Positions 7,423 to 16,676 of a stretch of DNA of 64,000 nt are shown piece after piece. The DNA is from JAGVSV01 sp040766135. Its GTDB lineage: Bacteria; Bacillota; Clostridia; Christensenellales; Aristaeellaceae. A program made the position numbers and the translations under genes. Location of the stretch: the NCBI GenBank assembly GCA_040766135.1, contig JAXGRA010000002.1, positions 124,001 to 188,000 on the forward strand, given 5' to 3'. The notes beneath the pieces were generated by a model that had not been told where the DNA came from, searched no databases, and worked only from the letters and a program-made list of their open reading frames with translations. Within the stretch, counting starts at the first letter, position 1, and the number at the start of each line of letters is the position of its first letter.

Positions 7423-8832
7423 TTACTCCTCAGGGAACATGTAGCGCAGCACTGGGTCGCGCGCGGCAGCTACGTCATCCGGACGGCCAACGGGCGTTGT
7501 AACCGGCGCACGGTGCAGGCTTTCGGGATCATTCTCGGCCTGCAAGCGCAGCTGGTGGAACGCACGCGCCGCCTCATCCAGGGTTTCCCTGCTTTCGGTC
7601 TCGGTCGGCTCTATCATCAGCGCTTCATGAACGATCAGCGGGAAATACATGGTGGGCGGATGCATGCCATGGTCAATCAATCCCTTGGCGATGTCCATGG
7701 CGGATACACCCTTTTCAGCCTTCATTTTTTCCAGCGTCAGCACAAACTCATGCATGCAAGGATGATCATACGCCACCGGGAAATCTTCTTTTACCTTGTT
7801 CATCAGGTAATTGGCGTTGAGCACAGCAGTTTGGCTGGCCTCGCGGATGCCTTCGGCACCCAGCGTCAGGATATAGGTCAGCGCACGCAACGTCACGGCA
7901 AAGTTACCGTAGAAGGCACGCACCTGCCCCACACTATTGGGGCCACCCACGCCGCCCAGCGCACTGCCAGGCAGATACGGCGCAAGGAAATCCTTGCAGC
8001 CCACCGGGCCGCTGCCTGGTCCGCCGCCGCCGTGCGGAGTGGAGAAGGTTTTGTGCAGATTCAGATGCACCACGTCGAAGCCCATATCGCCGGGACGCAC
8101 CTGGCCCATAATGGCGTTCAGGTTAGCGCCGTCATAGTAGCACAGGCCGCCGCAGGCATGGATTTTTCCGGTAATCTCCAGCACGTTGGGGTCAAACAAT
8201 CCCAGCGTGTTGGGGTTGGTCAGCATCAGGCCCGCCACATCATCGCCCAGAACTTTTTCAAATGCCTGCATATCGACGCAGCCATTGGCATCCGACGGCA
8301 CGTTCACCACGTCAAAGTCTGCCATGGTGGCACTGGCCGGGTTGGTGCCATGCGCAGCATCCGGGATGATGATTTTCCGGCGATGTGTTTGGCCGTTCAT
8401 TTCATGATGCTTCTTAATCAGCATCAGACCTAACAGCTCGCCATGGGCACCGGCGGCAGGCTGGAAGGACATCGCATCCATGCCTGTAATTTCGCACAGC
8501 AGTTCCTCGGCAAGCTTGAGGGCTGCTACACAGCCTTCAGCTTTCTGCAATGGATGAATATTGGCAAAGCCTGGCAGCGAGGATGTGCGCTCGTTAATGC
8601 GGGGGTTGTACTTCATGGTGCAGGAACCCAGCGGGTAAAAGCCGGACACCACGCCAAACACCTGCTTAGCCAGCTCAGCGTAATGGCGGGCCAGCTCTAC
8701 CTCAGAAACCTCAGGCAACCTCGGAGGCGTCTTGCGCAGCATACTTGCCGGGATGGCATTACAGGGAAAGTTTGCCTCGGGCAGATAGTCCATCCTGCGC
8801 CCCGCCGCACCGCGTTCAAAAATCAGTTTCAT
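7423..8832 (-). CDS. gcvPB: Glycine dehydrogenase (decarboxylating) subunit 2
   Basis: A 469-residue PLP enzyme subunit of the P-protein of the glycine cleavage system, which decarboxylates glycine and hands the aminomethyl group to lipoyl-GcvH. The PLP lysine is expected at K261 in NLHKTFSTPHGGGGPG, the strongest signature of this subunit. SCTMKYNPR near residues 70-78 is also typical. Its start overlaps the gcvPA stop by four bases (ATGA), consistent with equimolar subunits. It is the last gene of gcvT-gcvH-gcvPA-gcvPB. Confidence 0.96.
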   Translation of the reverse strand: MKLIFERGAAGRRMDYLPEANFPCNAIPASMLRKTPPRLPEVSEVELARHYAELAKQVFGVVSGFYPLGSCTMKYNPRINERTSSLPGFANIHPLQKAEGCVAALKLAEELLCEITGMDAMSFQPAAGAHGELLGLMLIKKHHEMNGQTHRRKIIIPDAAHGTNPASATMADFDVVNVPSDANGCVDMQAFEKVLGDDVAGLMLTNPNTLGLFDPNVLEITGKIHACGGLCYYDGANLNAIMGQVRPGDMGFDVVHLNLHKTFSTPHGGGGPGSGPVGCKDFLAPYLPGSALGGVGGPNSVGQVRAFYGNFAVTLRALTYILTLGAEGIREASQTAVLNANYLMNKVKEDFPVAYDHPCMHEFVLTLEKMKAEKGVSAMDIAKGLIDHGMHPPTMYFPLIVHEALMIEPTETESRETLDEAARAFHQLRLQAENDPESLHRAPVTTPVGRPDDVAAARDPVLRYMFPEE

Positions 8833-10148
8833 CGGGCACTCACCTCCCGGATAAGTTCAAGCGCCTCGTCCAAAGCAGCGCGCGTCGGTTTCTCGGTAAC
8901 ACACCAAAGTATGTTTTTGCCCACAGGCAGCCCGCACAGAATGCCCTTCTCTGCCAGGGCCTGCTCCAGCTGCTCAGGCGCTACAGGAGCCGTGGTCAGA
9001 AATTCGTGGAAGAATGGAATGTCATGCACCATCCGATACCCCGGTATGGTTTTCAGCTGTTCTGCAAAATAGTGCGCATTATTGACGCATAGCTCTGCCG
9101 CCCGTTTAAGGCCATGGGCACCCATCGCAGCCAGGTAAACCGCAACGTTCATCGCGCACAGCGCCTGGTTGGAACAGATATTGCTGCTGGCCTTTTCGCG
9201 GCGGATGTGCTGCTCCCGCGCTTGCAGCGTCAGCACATAGGCACGCCTGCCCTGGGCATCCTTGGTTTCGCCCACAATGCGTCCGGGTAACTGACGCATC
9301 ATTTTTTTATTGCAGGCCATAAAGCCTAAATACGGGCCACCATAGGACAGCGGCAAACCCAGCGGCTGGCCTTCGCCCACAGCGATGTCCGCGCCGCACT
9401 CCCCCGGTGTTTGCAGCAGGCCCATTGAAATGGGGTTGACACCCATGATGGCCTTGGTCCCAGCTGCATGTGCAGCTTCCACCACGGCCGGGGCATCCTC
9501 CAGCAGGCCATAGAAATTGGGCTGCTGAAAGTACACACAGGCCGCATCCGCCGCAGCAAGCTTCAGCTGCTCGGCATCTATCAGTCCTTCGCCACCGGCC
9601 TGCACCACTTCAAACGGCACATTGCGCGCCCAACAATAGGTGCGCACGGTTGCGACCACGTCCGGGTGCACATGGCCGGCCACCACTACCTTTTTGCGCT
9701 TGCGATCCACGCACATCATGGCCGCTTCGGCAGCTGCCGAGGCACCATCGTACACGGACGCATTGCTGACCTCCATGCCGGTCAGCTCGCAAATCATGGT
9801 TTGATATTCAAAGATGGATTGCAGCACGCCCTGGCTGATTTCTGCCTGATAGGGCGTGTAGGCGGTCAGAAACTCCTCGCGGGAGGTTACCGTTGGCACG
9901 ATGGCCGGGATGTAATGGTCATAGGCGCCCGCACCGCGCAGTATCAGTCGATAAACCGTGTTTTGATCGGCCAGGGCCTGCATTTTTTGCTGTACTTCCA
10001 ATTCGGACAGGCCTTGGGGGATGTTCAGCGGTTCGGTCAGCAGCACGCTTTCCGGCACATCGGAAAACAGCTGCCGAAACTCTGTCATGCCCAGCGATGC
10101 GAGCATGTCGCGGCGCTCCTGCGCCGTTGAGGGGAGATAGTTTCCCAT
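8829..10148 (-). CDS. gcvPA: Glycine dehydrogenase (decarboxylating) subunit 1
   Basis: A 439-residue subunit 1 of the split P-protein found in Firmicutes, archaea and other bacteria with two-part GcvP. The N-terminal YLPSTAQERRDMLASLG, the TPYQAEISQGVLQSIFEYQTMI segment (read in two parts around residues 95-118) and REKASSNICSNQAL are characteristic. It forms the heterotetramer with GcvPB. It begins one base after the gcvH stop and overlaps gcvPB by four bases. Confidence 0.96.
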   Translation of the reverse strand: MGNYLPSTAQERRDMLASLGMTEFRQLFSDVPESVLLTEPLNIPQGLSELEVQQKMQALADQNTVYRLILRGAGAYDHYIPAIVPTVTSREEFLTAYTPYQAEISQGVLQSIFEYQTMICELTGMEVSNASVYDGASAAAEAAMMCVDRKRKKVVVAGHVHPDVVATVRTYCWARNVPFEVVQAGGEGLIDAEQLKLAAADAACVYFQQPNFYGLLEDAPAVVEAAHAAGTKAIMGVNPISMGLLQTPGECGADIAVGEGQPLGLPLSYGGPYLGFMACNKKMMRQLPGRIVGETKDAQGRRAYVLTLQAREQHIRREKASSNICSNQALCAMNVAVYLAAMGAHGLKRAAELCVNNAHYFAEQLKTIPGYRMVHDIPFFHEFLTTAPVAPEQLEQALAEKGILCGLPVGKNILWCVTEKPTRAALDEALELIREVSAR

Positions 10149-10149
10149 A

Positions 10150-10527
10150 TTATGCCTCCGAGCTAATGAACGCCTCGTATTCTTCGGCGGTCAGAAGTTC
10201 CTCGGTTTCGGTCACATCACGCACCTTGACGATCCAGGCCTCATAGGGCTGCTCGTTGAGCTTTTCAGGTGCATCAGCCAGTTCCTCGTTGACTTCCACA
10301 ATGGTACCGGTAACAGGGCTAAGGATATCGCTGACGGCCTTCACCGACTCTACATCGCCAAATGCTTCGCCTGCAGCAATCTCGCTGTCCACCAGCGGCA
10401 GGTTAATGAACACGATGTCGCCCAGTTCCGACTGCGCATGGTCGGTGATGCCGATCACGTATTCGCCATCCTTTTCCAGCACCCACTCATGGGATTTGGA
10501 GTATTTGAGGTTCTTGGGAATGTTCAT
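10150..10527 (-). CDS. gcvH: Glycine cleavage system H protein
   Basis: A 125-residue lipoyl carrier. The lipoylated lysine should be K63 in DVESVKAVSD, within the usual biotinyl/lipoyl fold. It shuttles the aminomethyl intermediate between GcvP, GcvT and the dihydrolipoamide dehydrogenase. No lipoate ligase or lpd gene is in the window. It sits 14 bases after gcvT and has a clear AGGAGGC site before the start. Confidence 0.96.
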   Translation of the reverse strand: MNIPKNLKYSKSHEWVLEKDGEYVIGITDHAQSELGDIVFINLPLVDSEIAAGEAFGDVESVKAVSDILSPVTGTIVEVNEELADAPEKLNEQPYEAWIVKVRDVTETEELLTAEEYEAFISSEA

Positions 10528-10541
10528 TGAAAAAGCCTCCT

Positions 10542-11633
10542 TTATTTTGTACTTCTTTTATAGAACGGCAGCGGAACGACCTTGGCGCGCAATTTGCGGC
10601 CGCGAACATCCACCGTGCATTCATCGCCTTCTGACAGCACACCGCGCTCCACCAGCCCCATGGCAATGGCTTTTTGCACAAAGGGGCCCATGGTGCCGCT
10701 GGTGGTCGTGCCCGCAATGCGATCGCCCGCAAAAATAGCGCTACCCTCGCGCACGATGCCGCGATCGACAACCTCCAGGCCAATGCGCTCGCGCGCGGGT
10801 TCGCCTGCATCCACCAACGCCTGTTTGCCGATAAAGTCCGGCTTGTCAAGCTTCACAAAGATACCTAAGTTTGCTTCCAGTGGCGTGATATCATCGCCCA
10901 TCTCATGGCCATACAGCGGCATCCCGGCTTCCAGCCGCAGGGTGTCACGCGCACCCAGACCGCACAGCATCAGGCCATGATCCGCACCGGCGGCAAGCAA
11001 TGCTTCGGCCAGCGCCACAGCCTGTTCGGGCGCACAGTACAGCTCATAACCCGCCTCGCCGGTGTAGCCGGTGCGGGATACTAAGCATTGAACACCTGCT
11101 ACCTGCATGTCCTTTGTGAACGTATAGTTTTTAACGGGCAGATTATCTGCATCCGTCAACTTTTCCATCACGGCACGGGCGTTGGGGCCCTGCAGCGCCA
11201 GCTGTGCAAACTGCTCGGACAGATCCTCCACCTTCACATCGCCGCGTTGGTACGCCTTGAACCACGCTACGTCCTTATCTTTATTGGCAGCGTTGACCAC
11301 CAGCAAGAATTCATCCTCGGCCATGCGGTATACCACCAGGTCATCCACCATGCCACCGCGCTCGTTGCACATGGGGCTGTACCGCACGCGTCCGATGTCC
11401 ATGTCCGCAAAACGGTTGGTCAGCAGATGCTCCACATTGGCCAGCGCATCCGGGCCGGAAAAGAGCACCTCACCCATGTGGGACACGTCGAACAGACCGC
11501 ACGCAGTGCGCACGGCGTTGTGCTCCTTAATTACGCCTGTCGGAAACTGAACAGGCAGGAGATACCCGGCAAAAGGCACCATCTTGCCGCCATGTGCAAC
11601 ATGAAAGTCATACAGGGGTGTTTTTTTCTCCAT
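10542..11633 (-). CDS. gcvT: Glycine cleavage system aminomethyltransferase (T protein)
   Basis: A 363-residue folate-dependent enzyme that moves the methylene unit from GcvH to tetrahydrofolate. LFDVSHMGEV, VSRTGYTGEAGYEL and the C-terminal GTTTSGTMGP segments are hallmarks. The ATG at 11633 is chosen over a TTG four codons earlier because GGAGGC precedes it. It is first in the gcv operon, only 68 bases after ftsZ, and I see no glycine riboswitch and no convincing promoter in that gap. Confidence 0.95.
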   Translation of the reverse strand: MEKKTPLYDFHVAHGGKMVPFAGYLLPVQFPTGVIKEHNAVRTACGLFDVSHMGEVLFSGPDALANVEHLLTNRFADMDIGRVRYSPMCNERGGMVDDLVVYRMAEDEFLLVVNAANKDKDVAWFKAYQRGDVKVEDLSEQFAQLALQGPNARAVMEKLTDADNLPVKNYTFTKDMQVAGVQCLVSRTGYTGEAGYELYCAPEQAVALAEALLAAGADHGLMLCGLGARDTLRLEAGMPLYGHEMGDDITPLEANLGIFVKLDKPDFIGKQALVDAGEPARERIGLEVVDRGIVREGSAIFAGDRIAGTTTSGTMGPFVQKAIAMGLVERGVLSEGDECTVDVRGRKLRAKVVPLPFYKRSTK

Positions 11634-11647
11634 GCTTGCCTCCAATC

Positions 11648-11679
11648 AAAAGGCATGCCCGGACACCGTGCACGCCTTT
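11648..11679 (-). terminator. Possible weak terminator/attenuator between ftsZ and gcvT
   Basis: On the minus strand a 10-bp stem (AAAGGCGTGC with GCATGCCTTT, one G-U pair) and an 11-base loop are followed by a short T-run broken by GA. It could partly end ftsZ transcripts. Confidence 0.5.
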
Positions 11680-11701
11680 AAAAGTCAGTTCATGCCGCGC
11701 C

Positions 11702-13054
11702 TTACTTCTTGTTGCCGCGGCGCAAGTAGGCAGGAACGCCCAAGTCATCCTTTTCAGCTGCGGGCGGCTGCTGCGGCCGGGCAGGCGGCTGGTAGGCATT
11801 TTGCTGCGGCGGATAAGGCGCCGCGGGTTGTTGCGCCTGCGGGGCGTACGGCTGATAAGCATTGGGCACATACGGCTGCGGAATGGCAGGCTGCTGCGCC
11901 ACGGGGCCCTGTGGGCGACCGGTGGGGAAGTAGGAGGGCTCAGCATCATACATGCCTGCCACCTGCGGGGCTTCACCACCCTGCGCAGCGTCAACCGCGG
12001 AACGGTTTTCGTACGGATTGTAGCCCGCAGACGACGTGCTGTACACAGGCGGTGCCTTGAACGGCTTGCGCTTGCTGTCGCGCGTGGGGAAAGCAGTCTT
12101 TTCAAAGCCGGTGGCGATAACTGTGATGCGCACTTCATCCTTAAGCGAGTTATCCACACCCGCGCCAAAGATGATGTTCGCTTCGCTGTCCGCCGATTCC
12201 TGAATGAGGCGCGCGGCCTCGTTCATATCGAGGATGCTCATATCCTCGTTGCCGGTGATGTTAATCAGCACCGCACGAGCACCATCAATCTTGGTCTCCA
12301 GCAGCGGGCTGGCTACTGCGTTCTTGGCCGCTTCGATCATGCGGTTTTCGCCCTTGCCGGAGCCAATGCCGATATGCGCCATACCACCGGATTCCATGAC
12401 GGTTTTGACGTCAGCAAAGTCCAGATTGATGGTGGCAGGCAGTGCAATCAAGTCCGAAATGCCCTGAATGCCCTGGCGCAACACATCATCTGCCACGCGG
12501 AAAGCTTCCAGCATGGAGGTGCCCTTGCTGACTACCTGCAACAGGCGATCGTTGGGAATGACCACCAGCGTATCTACGCACTGTTTCAGCTCATTGATAC
12601 CTGCTTCGGCATTTTTCATGCGCTGTTTGCCCTCAAACTGGAAGGGCTTGGTAACCACGGCAATGGTCAGGCAATTCAGCTCCCGGGCCACTTCGGCCAC
12701 CACAGGCGCCGCACCCGTGCCCGTACCGCCGCCCATACCGGCGGTAACAAAAACCAGGTCGGAGCCTTTGAGCAGCTGGGCAATTTCCTCCCGGCTTTCC
12801 TCTGCCGCGCGCTTGCCAATATCCGGCACCGCACCAGCCCCTAAGCCCTTGGTCAGCTTTTCGCCAATTTGTAGGCGTTTATCCGCCTTGGAGGTGCCAA
12901 GCGCCTGGCGGTCGGTGTTGATGGCAATAAACTCCACACCCTTGAGACCAGCATCCACCATGCGGTTGACGGCGTTGGAACCGCCCCCGCCGCAACCTAC
13001 AACCTTAATAGATGCAAAAGATTGCTGTTCTGGTTCTACCTGAATATCCAGCAT
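11702..13054 (-). CDS. ftsZ: Cell division protein FtsZ
   Basis: A 450-residue tubulin-like GTPase that forms the division ring. The nucleotide-binding VVGCGGGGSNAVNRM and the GTPase signature GGGTGTGAAP (about residues 105-114) are intact. A Pro/Gln/Tyr-rich linker of about 100 residues leads to the conserved C-terminal peptide DDLGVPAYLRR, which binds FtsA. The start at 13054 is supported by AAGGAGGAAC. It follows ftsA by 35 bases and shares its promoter. Confidence 0.97.
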   Translation of the reverse strand: MLDIQVEPEQQSFASIKVVGCGGGGSNAVNRMVDAGLKGVEFIAINTDRQALGTSKADKRLQIGEKLTKGLGAGAVPDIGKRAAEESREEIAQLLKGSDLVFVTAGMGGGTGTGAAPVVAEVARELNCLTIAVVTKPFQFEGKQRMKNAEAGINELKQCVDTLVVIPNDRLLQVVSKGTSMLEAFRVADDVLRQGIQGISDLIALPATINLDFADVKTVMESGGMAHIGIGSGKGENRMIEAAKNAVASPLLETKIDGARAVLINITGNEDMSILDMNEAARLIQESADSEANIIFGAGVDNSLKDEVRITVIATGFEKTAFPTRDSKRKPFKAPPVYSTSSAGYNPYENRSAVDAAQGGEAPQVAGMYDAEPSYFPTGRPQGPVAQQPAIPQPYVPNAYQPYAPQAQQPAAPYPPQQNAYQPPARPQQPPAAEKDDLGVPAYLRRGNKK

Positions 13055-13089
13055 ATTGTTCCTCCTTGATTTTCTGGGTGGCATGGCGT

Positions 13090-14268
13090 TCACATGCCAA
13101 ACAGCGCCCGAAAGAAACCTTTCAGGCCGCCCTGCGCGGCATTCGCGCTGGTTTTGGTTTCAATCACAAGATCCAGCAGGCCCAGGGCGCTGGCATAGAT
13201 GGGGCTGGACAGCTTGACCGCACGGCGCGGCAACTCCCGCACCGGGCGTCCCAGTTTTTCGCCCAAAAATTCACGGCCGCCCCGGTTCATACTCAAGCCG
13301 CCACCGGTCAGGTACACGTAGGACCAGTTGCCCAGCCGCACACCGCTGCCATCAATGCATTCTTTGATGGTTTCTGCAATCTCCTCAGCCCGGGGCTCAA
13401 AGACATCCGACACCTTCTGATAGGCAAAGGAGCGTGTAGCCCCATCGGAGCCTAGAATGTCAAACGTGGGCTGAGATGTGGGCGCGCCGAATGTATAGCT
13501 GCGTTTGATCTGCTCGGCCTGTTCCAGTGTAATGTCCAAGCCATAGGCCAGATCGGCCGCAATGTGGCCACCGCCTAATGGAATAACGCGATGGAAAATT
13601 ATGGTGTCGCCTTCCACCGCCATAACCTCGGTGCTTAAATAACCGATATCAATCAACACCGCGGTACGGTCACGATCCTCACGTGAGAGGAAAAGCATGG
13701 CTTCACCCATGGGGGCTGAGAAGAACCCTACCGCACGGCGATCTATGGCGCGCAAACGCTCAGAGATTTCATCGATAAAAAACTGATCGGCAATCACATA
13801 GGACACCATGGCACGCAGCTCGTTGCCGTGTTGATTCATGGGTTCCAATGTCTTTTTGCCGTCATCCACCACAAACCAGGCCGGGCTGCGATGAATGGGC
13901 ATACCTTGCACCTGGCGCATTTCATTGTCGGCGGTTTCAAATAATTCCTCAATGTCCCGTGCGGTAACGCGGGGGTCGGCACCCTGCAGGCTTTGTTTTA
14001 CTTCCACCGTATATATGCGGGAAAACTGACCGGGTACGCCCACATAAACATCCCGCACAGCGGTACGCGCCTGTTCCTCTGCCGAGCGGATGGCATCAAG
14101 AATGGTATCATTTACCTGATCCGGCGCGTTCCAGCGGGCATCTGCAAAGCCATCATAGGCCGCAGTACCTGCCCCTACAATATCGCAGCGCTGCCGACCG
14201 GAAACTTCGGCAATCAGCGCGACAACCTTGCTTGTGCCGAAATCGATGACGGCAACCGTACTTTTCAT
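13090..14268 (-). CDS. ftsA: Cell division protein FtsA
   Basis: A 392-residue actin-like protein that tethers FtsZ filaments to the membrane. It has the ATPase phosphate-1 motif AVIDFGTSKV, an SHS2 insertion (about residues 85-165), the LIDIGYLSTEV phosphate-2 motif and a C-terminal amphipathic helix, GLKGFFRALFGM, as the membrane anchor. Similarity to other actin-like proteins such as PilM is possible, but the place directly before ftsZ and the C-terminal helix favour FtsA. Confidence 0.9.
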   Translation of the reverse strand: MKSTVAVIDFGTSKVVALIAEVSGRQRCDIVGAGTAAYDGFADARWNAPDQVNDTILDAIRSAEEQARTAVRDVYVGVPGQFSRIYTVEVKQSLQGADPRVTARDIEELFETADNEMRQVQGMPIHRSPAWFVVDDGKKTLEPMNQHGNELRAMVSYVIADQFFIDEISERLRAIDRRAVGFFSAPMGEAMLFLSREDRDRTAVLIDIGYLSTEVMAVEGDTIIFHRVIPLGGGHIAADLAYGLDITLEQAEQIKRSYTFGAPTSQPTFDILGSDGATRSFAYQKVSDVFEPRAEEIAETIKECIDGSGVRLGNWSYVYLTGGGLSMNRGGREFLGEKLGRPVRELPRRAVKLSSPIYASALGLLDLVIETKTSANAAQGGLKGFFRALFGM

Positions 14269-14349
14269 CGCCTATCCATCCTCCCCGGTTTTCTGGCATT
14301 CAATGCTCTATCACAGACAGAGCCTAAAATAAACCAATATGATTGACTT

Positions 14350-14378
14350 ATTGTAGCCCTTTCGTAACAAAAGTGCAA
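14350..14378 (-). promoter_or_regulatory. Promoter of ftsA-ftsZ
   Basis: TTGCAC (14373-14378) and TACAAT (14350-14355) spaced by 17 bases on the minus strand, in the 144-base gap after ftsQ. It allows ftsAZ to be transcribed apart from the upstream wall genes. Confidence 0.8.
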
Positions 14379-14412
14379 GCGTTATGCGCAATTTGCGCCA
14401 TTCGGGCGGCTG

Positions 14413-15264
14413 CTACTGTGTTTCGGGACGGTATGTTGCCTCCCCAGGCATCGTAGCCTCAATGACACCACCCGTAAATCCACGCCGTTTGAGGTCCTCT
14501 ATGACCGCACGCACCGTACCAATTTTGGCCCGCAGCTGCTCATCATCGCCGATGTGCACGGCATACCCATCACGCGTAATCAGCAGGATGCTGGTAGGTT
14601 CCGTCACGTTCACATCCTGAATGTTTTCCAGATACCCCTGCATGGCCAGTTCTCGCAACACGCTCAGCGCACTGGTCAATTGCTGCGGGCGAGTGCCTGT
14701 GGGCACGGCCCCTACGCGAATATCGCGTATCTGCATGCCTGTAATTGATGCATATCCCTGCGTTTGTTCCAGCTCTCTGGTTTGTTCCAGCACCAGGCCG
14801 TCATCGCCCAGCAAATATCCCACGCCGATATAGTGCAGATAGGCCACCGGGATGCGCTCGCGTACTCGCAGCGTGACGCTGTTGGGGAAGTTTTTATCCA
14901 TACCAAGGTATGTGTAATAGCGATTGCTGTTGATGCCCTCCCGTATGCGATCTTCATTCAAGCCAAAGTAGTTGACCGGCTTGTCAAAGCCCGCTGCGAT
15001 GGCAACCTCCTGCCAGGGGCGCTGACGCACACCCTGAACCTCTACATTACGAATGATTAGAAACACATCGCGCACCCAGAATATGGCTAGCACAAGCGCC
15101 GCTAAAATAACGCCAACCCACAACCATGCCGAAGTATGTTTTTGTTCTTCAGGAATTTCCGGTGCCGGATAGCCTTCGCCAGCATCCTGCTCCGGGTAAT
15201 CCGGCGTTTCAGGCGGAGGAACTGACGGCGGCTCCAACGGGTGGCGTGCATGCAGGTCACTCAT
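14413..15264 (-). CDS. ftsQ: Cell division protein FtsQ/DivIB
   Basis: A 283-residue single-pass membrane protein: a Pro/Glu-rich cytoplasmic N-terminus of about 50 residues, one transmembrane helix (about 50-68, WLWVGVILAALVLAIFWV), then a POTRA domain starting IRNVEVQGVRQRPWQEV, and a beta domain. It links early and late divisome proteins. Start at 15264 has AAGGAG and overlaps the murD stop by eight bases. The sequence is divergent, as usual, so position in the cluster is part of the evidence. Confidence 0.85.
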   Translation of the reverse strand: MSDLHARHPLEPPSVPPPETPDYPEQDAGEGYPAPEIPEEQKHTSAWLWVGVILAALVLAIFWVRDVFLIIRNVEVQGVRQRPWQEVAIAAGFDKPVNYFGLNEDRIREGINSNRYYTYLGMDKNFPNSVTLRVRERIPVAYLHYIGVGYLLGDDGLVLEQTRELEQTQGYASITGMQIRDIRVGAVPTGTRPQQLTSALSVLRELAMQGYLENIQDVNVTEPTSILLITRDGYAVHIGDDEQLRAKIGTVRAVIEDLKRRGFTGGVIEATMPGEATYRPETQ

Positions 15265-16672
15265 GGCCGTTCTCCTTACGTTCCTGCACGATGCGCTTGA
15301 ACTGCCTGCCGCGATCTTCATAATCTTTGAACATGTCAAAGGAAGCGCAGGCCGGTGACAACAACACGGCGTCACCAGGCTGTGCGTAAGAGGCCGCGAC
15401 GGACACCGCTTCCTCCAAGGAGGCTGCATGGCTGATGGCGTCAAAGGCCCTTTCCCGCAAACTGCGTTCAATGGCTTTGGCAGTTTCCCCCATCAGCACC
15501 GCATGACGTACTATGGATGACTTTACAATGCAATCCGCCATTTCATCAAAGGGGATATCCTTCCCTTGCCCGCCCAGCAGCAATATGGTTGGCCTGTCCA
15601 TCGCTTCTACCGCACGCATGGTGGAATCCGGGTTGGTGCCCTTGCTGTCGTTGATATAACGGACGCCGCCTATATCTGTCACATATTCAATGCGGTGCTC
15701 CACCCCTGGAAAGGTGCGCAGCGCTGCTGCAATAGCCTCCGCCGCTATGCCCAGCGCATGCGCGGCCACAATAGCAGCCAGCGCATTCATCACATTATGC
15801 CTGCCAGGAATAAGCAATTCCTTTGTGCTGCATACCGCCTGCCTTTGCCCGTTGTGGGCCAAATATAGCATGTTTTCCGCTTCATACGCACCTTCTGCAA
15901 CCGGTTCCTTGCAGGAAAACCAAGCCACCCTGGCCTGTGTATGCCCCTGCGCCTTCCGGCACAAAGGATCGTCCCAGTTGAGCACCGCCAGGTCTTGCCC
16001 CGTCTGGTTGGCGAACATCTTGTATTTCAATCGCACATAGGTATCCATATCATGATGGCGGTTGAGATGATCCGGCGTGATATTGAGCAATACTCCCACG
16101 CGCGGATGAAAGGCCCGGCTGGTTTCCATCTGGAAGCTTGAAACCTCGGTAATCAGTTCGGCTTCTGGCTTTCCTTCCAGAACAGCCGCAGATATCGGAT
16201 ATCCGATATTGCCGCACACGATGGCTGTCCGCCCGGCCTCTTTTAGAATATGACCCAATAACGATACGGTGGTGGTTTTTCCGTTGGTGCCGGTGACGGC
16301 GGTTATGCAGCCATTGGACGCAAGATAGCCCAGCTCCAACTCCGCAATAACGGGTATGCCGGCGGCCGTTGCGCTCCTCACCAGCGCAGAATCAACCGGC
16401 ACAGCCGGGCTGATGACTGCGGCCTGTACCTGAGATAACAACGGGATAGGATCCACGCCAAAGAAACATGCGCAATTCGGCCGTCCGTATTGCGCAAAGG
16501 TTTCAGATAGCTGTTCTTCTGTTTTGCTGTCGGTGGCAATGGGGTGCGCCCCTAACTGCGTCAGCAGCTGCACAGCCGCCAAGCCGCTGCGGGCCATGCC
16601 CACCACCATCACGCGCTTACCTGCAAACCAGGCAGCGCCATCTGGATACCTCACATCACTTGACCAAGCCAT
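15257..16672 (-). CDS. murD: UDP-N-acetylmuramoyl-L-alanine--D-glutamate ligase
   Basis: A 471-residue Mur ligase adding D-Glu to UDP-MurNAc-L-Ala in the cytoplasm. The N-terminal VMVVGMARSGLAAVQLL is the uridine-binding region of MurD; ATP-binding VTGTNGKTTTVSLL (about 130-143), the NITPDHLNRH segment and the C-terminal YINDSKGTNPDS are all characteristic. It starts four bases after the mraY stop in a tightly packed operon. Confidence 0.96.
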   Translation of the reverse strand: MAWSSDVRYPDGAAWFAGKRVMVVGMARSGLAAVQLLTQLGAHPIATDSKTEEQLSETFAQYGRPNCACFFGVDPIPLLSQVQAAVISPAVPVDSALVRSATAAGIPVIAELELGYLASNGCITAVTGTNGKTTTVSLLGHILKEAGRTAIVCGNIGYPISAAVLEGKPEAELITEVSSFQMETSRAFHPRVGVLLNITPDHLNRHHDMDTYVRLKYKMFANQTGQDLAVLNWDDPLCRKAQGHTQARVAWFSCKEPVAEGAYEAENMLYLAHNGQRQAVCSTKELLIPGRHNVMNALAAIVAAHALGIAAEAIAAALRTFPGVEHRIEYVTDIGGVRYINDSKGTNPDSTMRAVEAMDRPTILLLGGQGKDIPFDEMADCIVKSSIVRHAVLMGETAKAIERSLRERAFDAISHAASLEEAVSVAASYAQPGDAVLLSPACASFDMFKDYEDRGRQFKRIVQERKENGHE

Positions 16673-16676
16673 CTCG

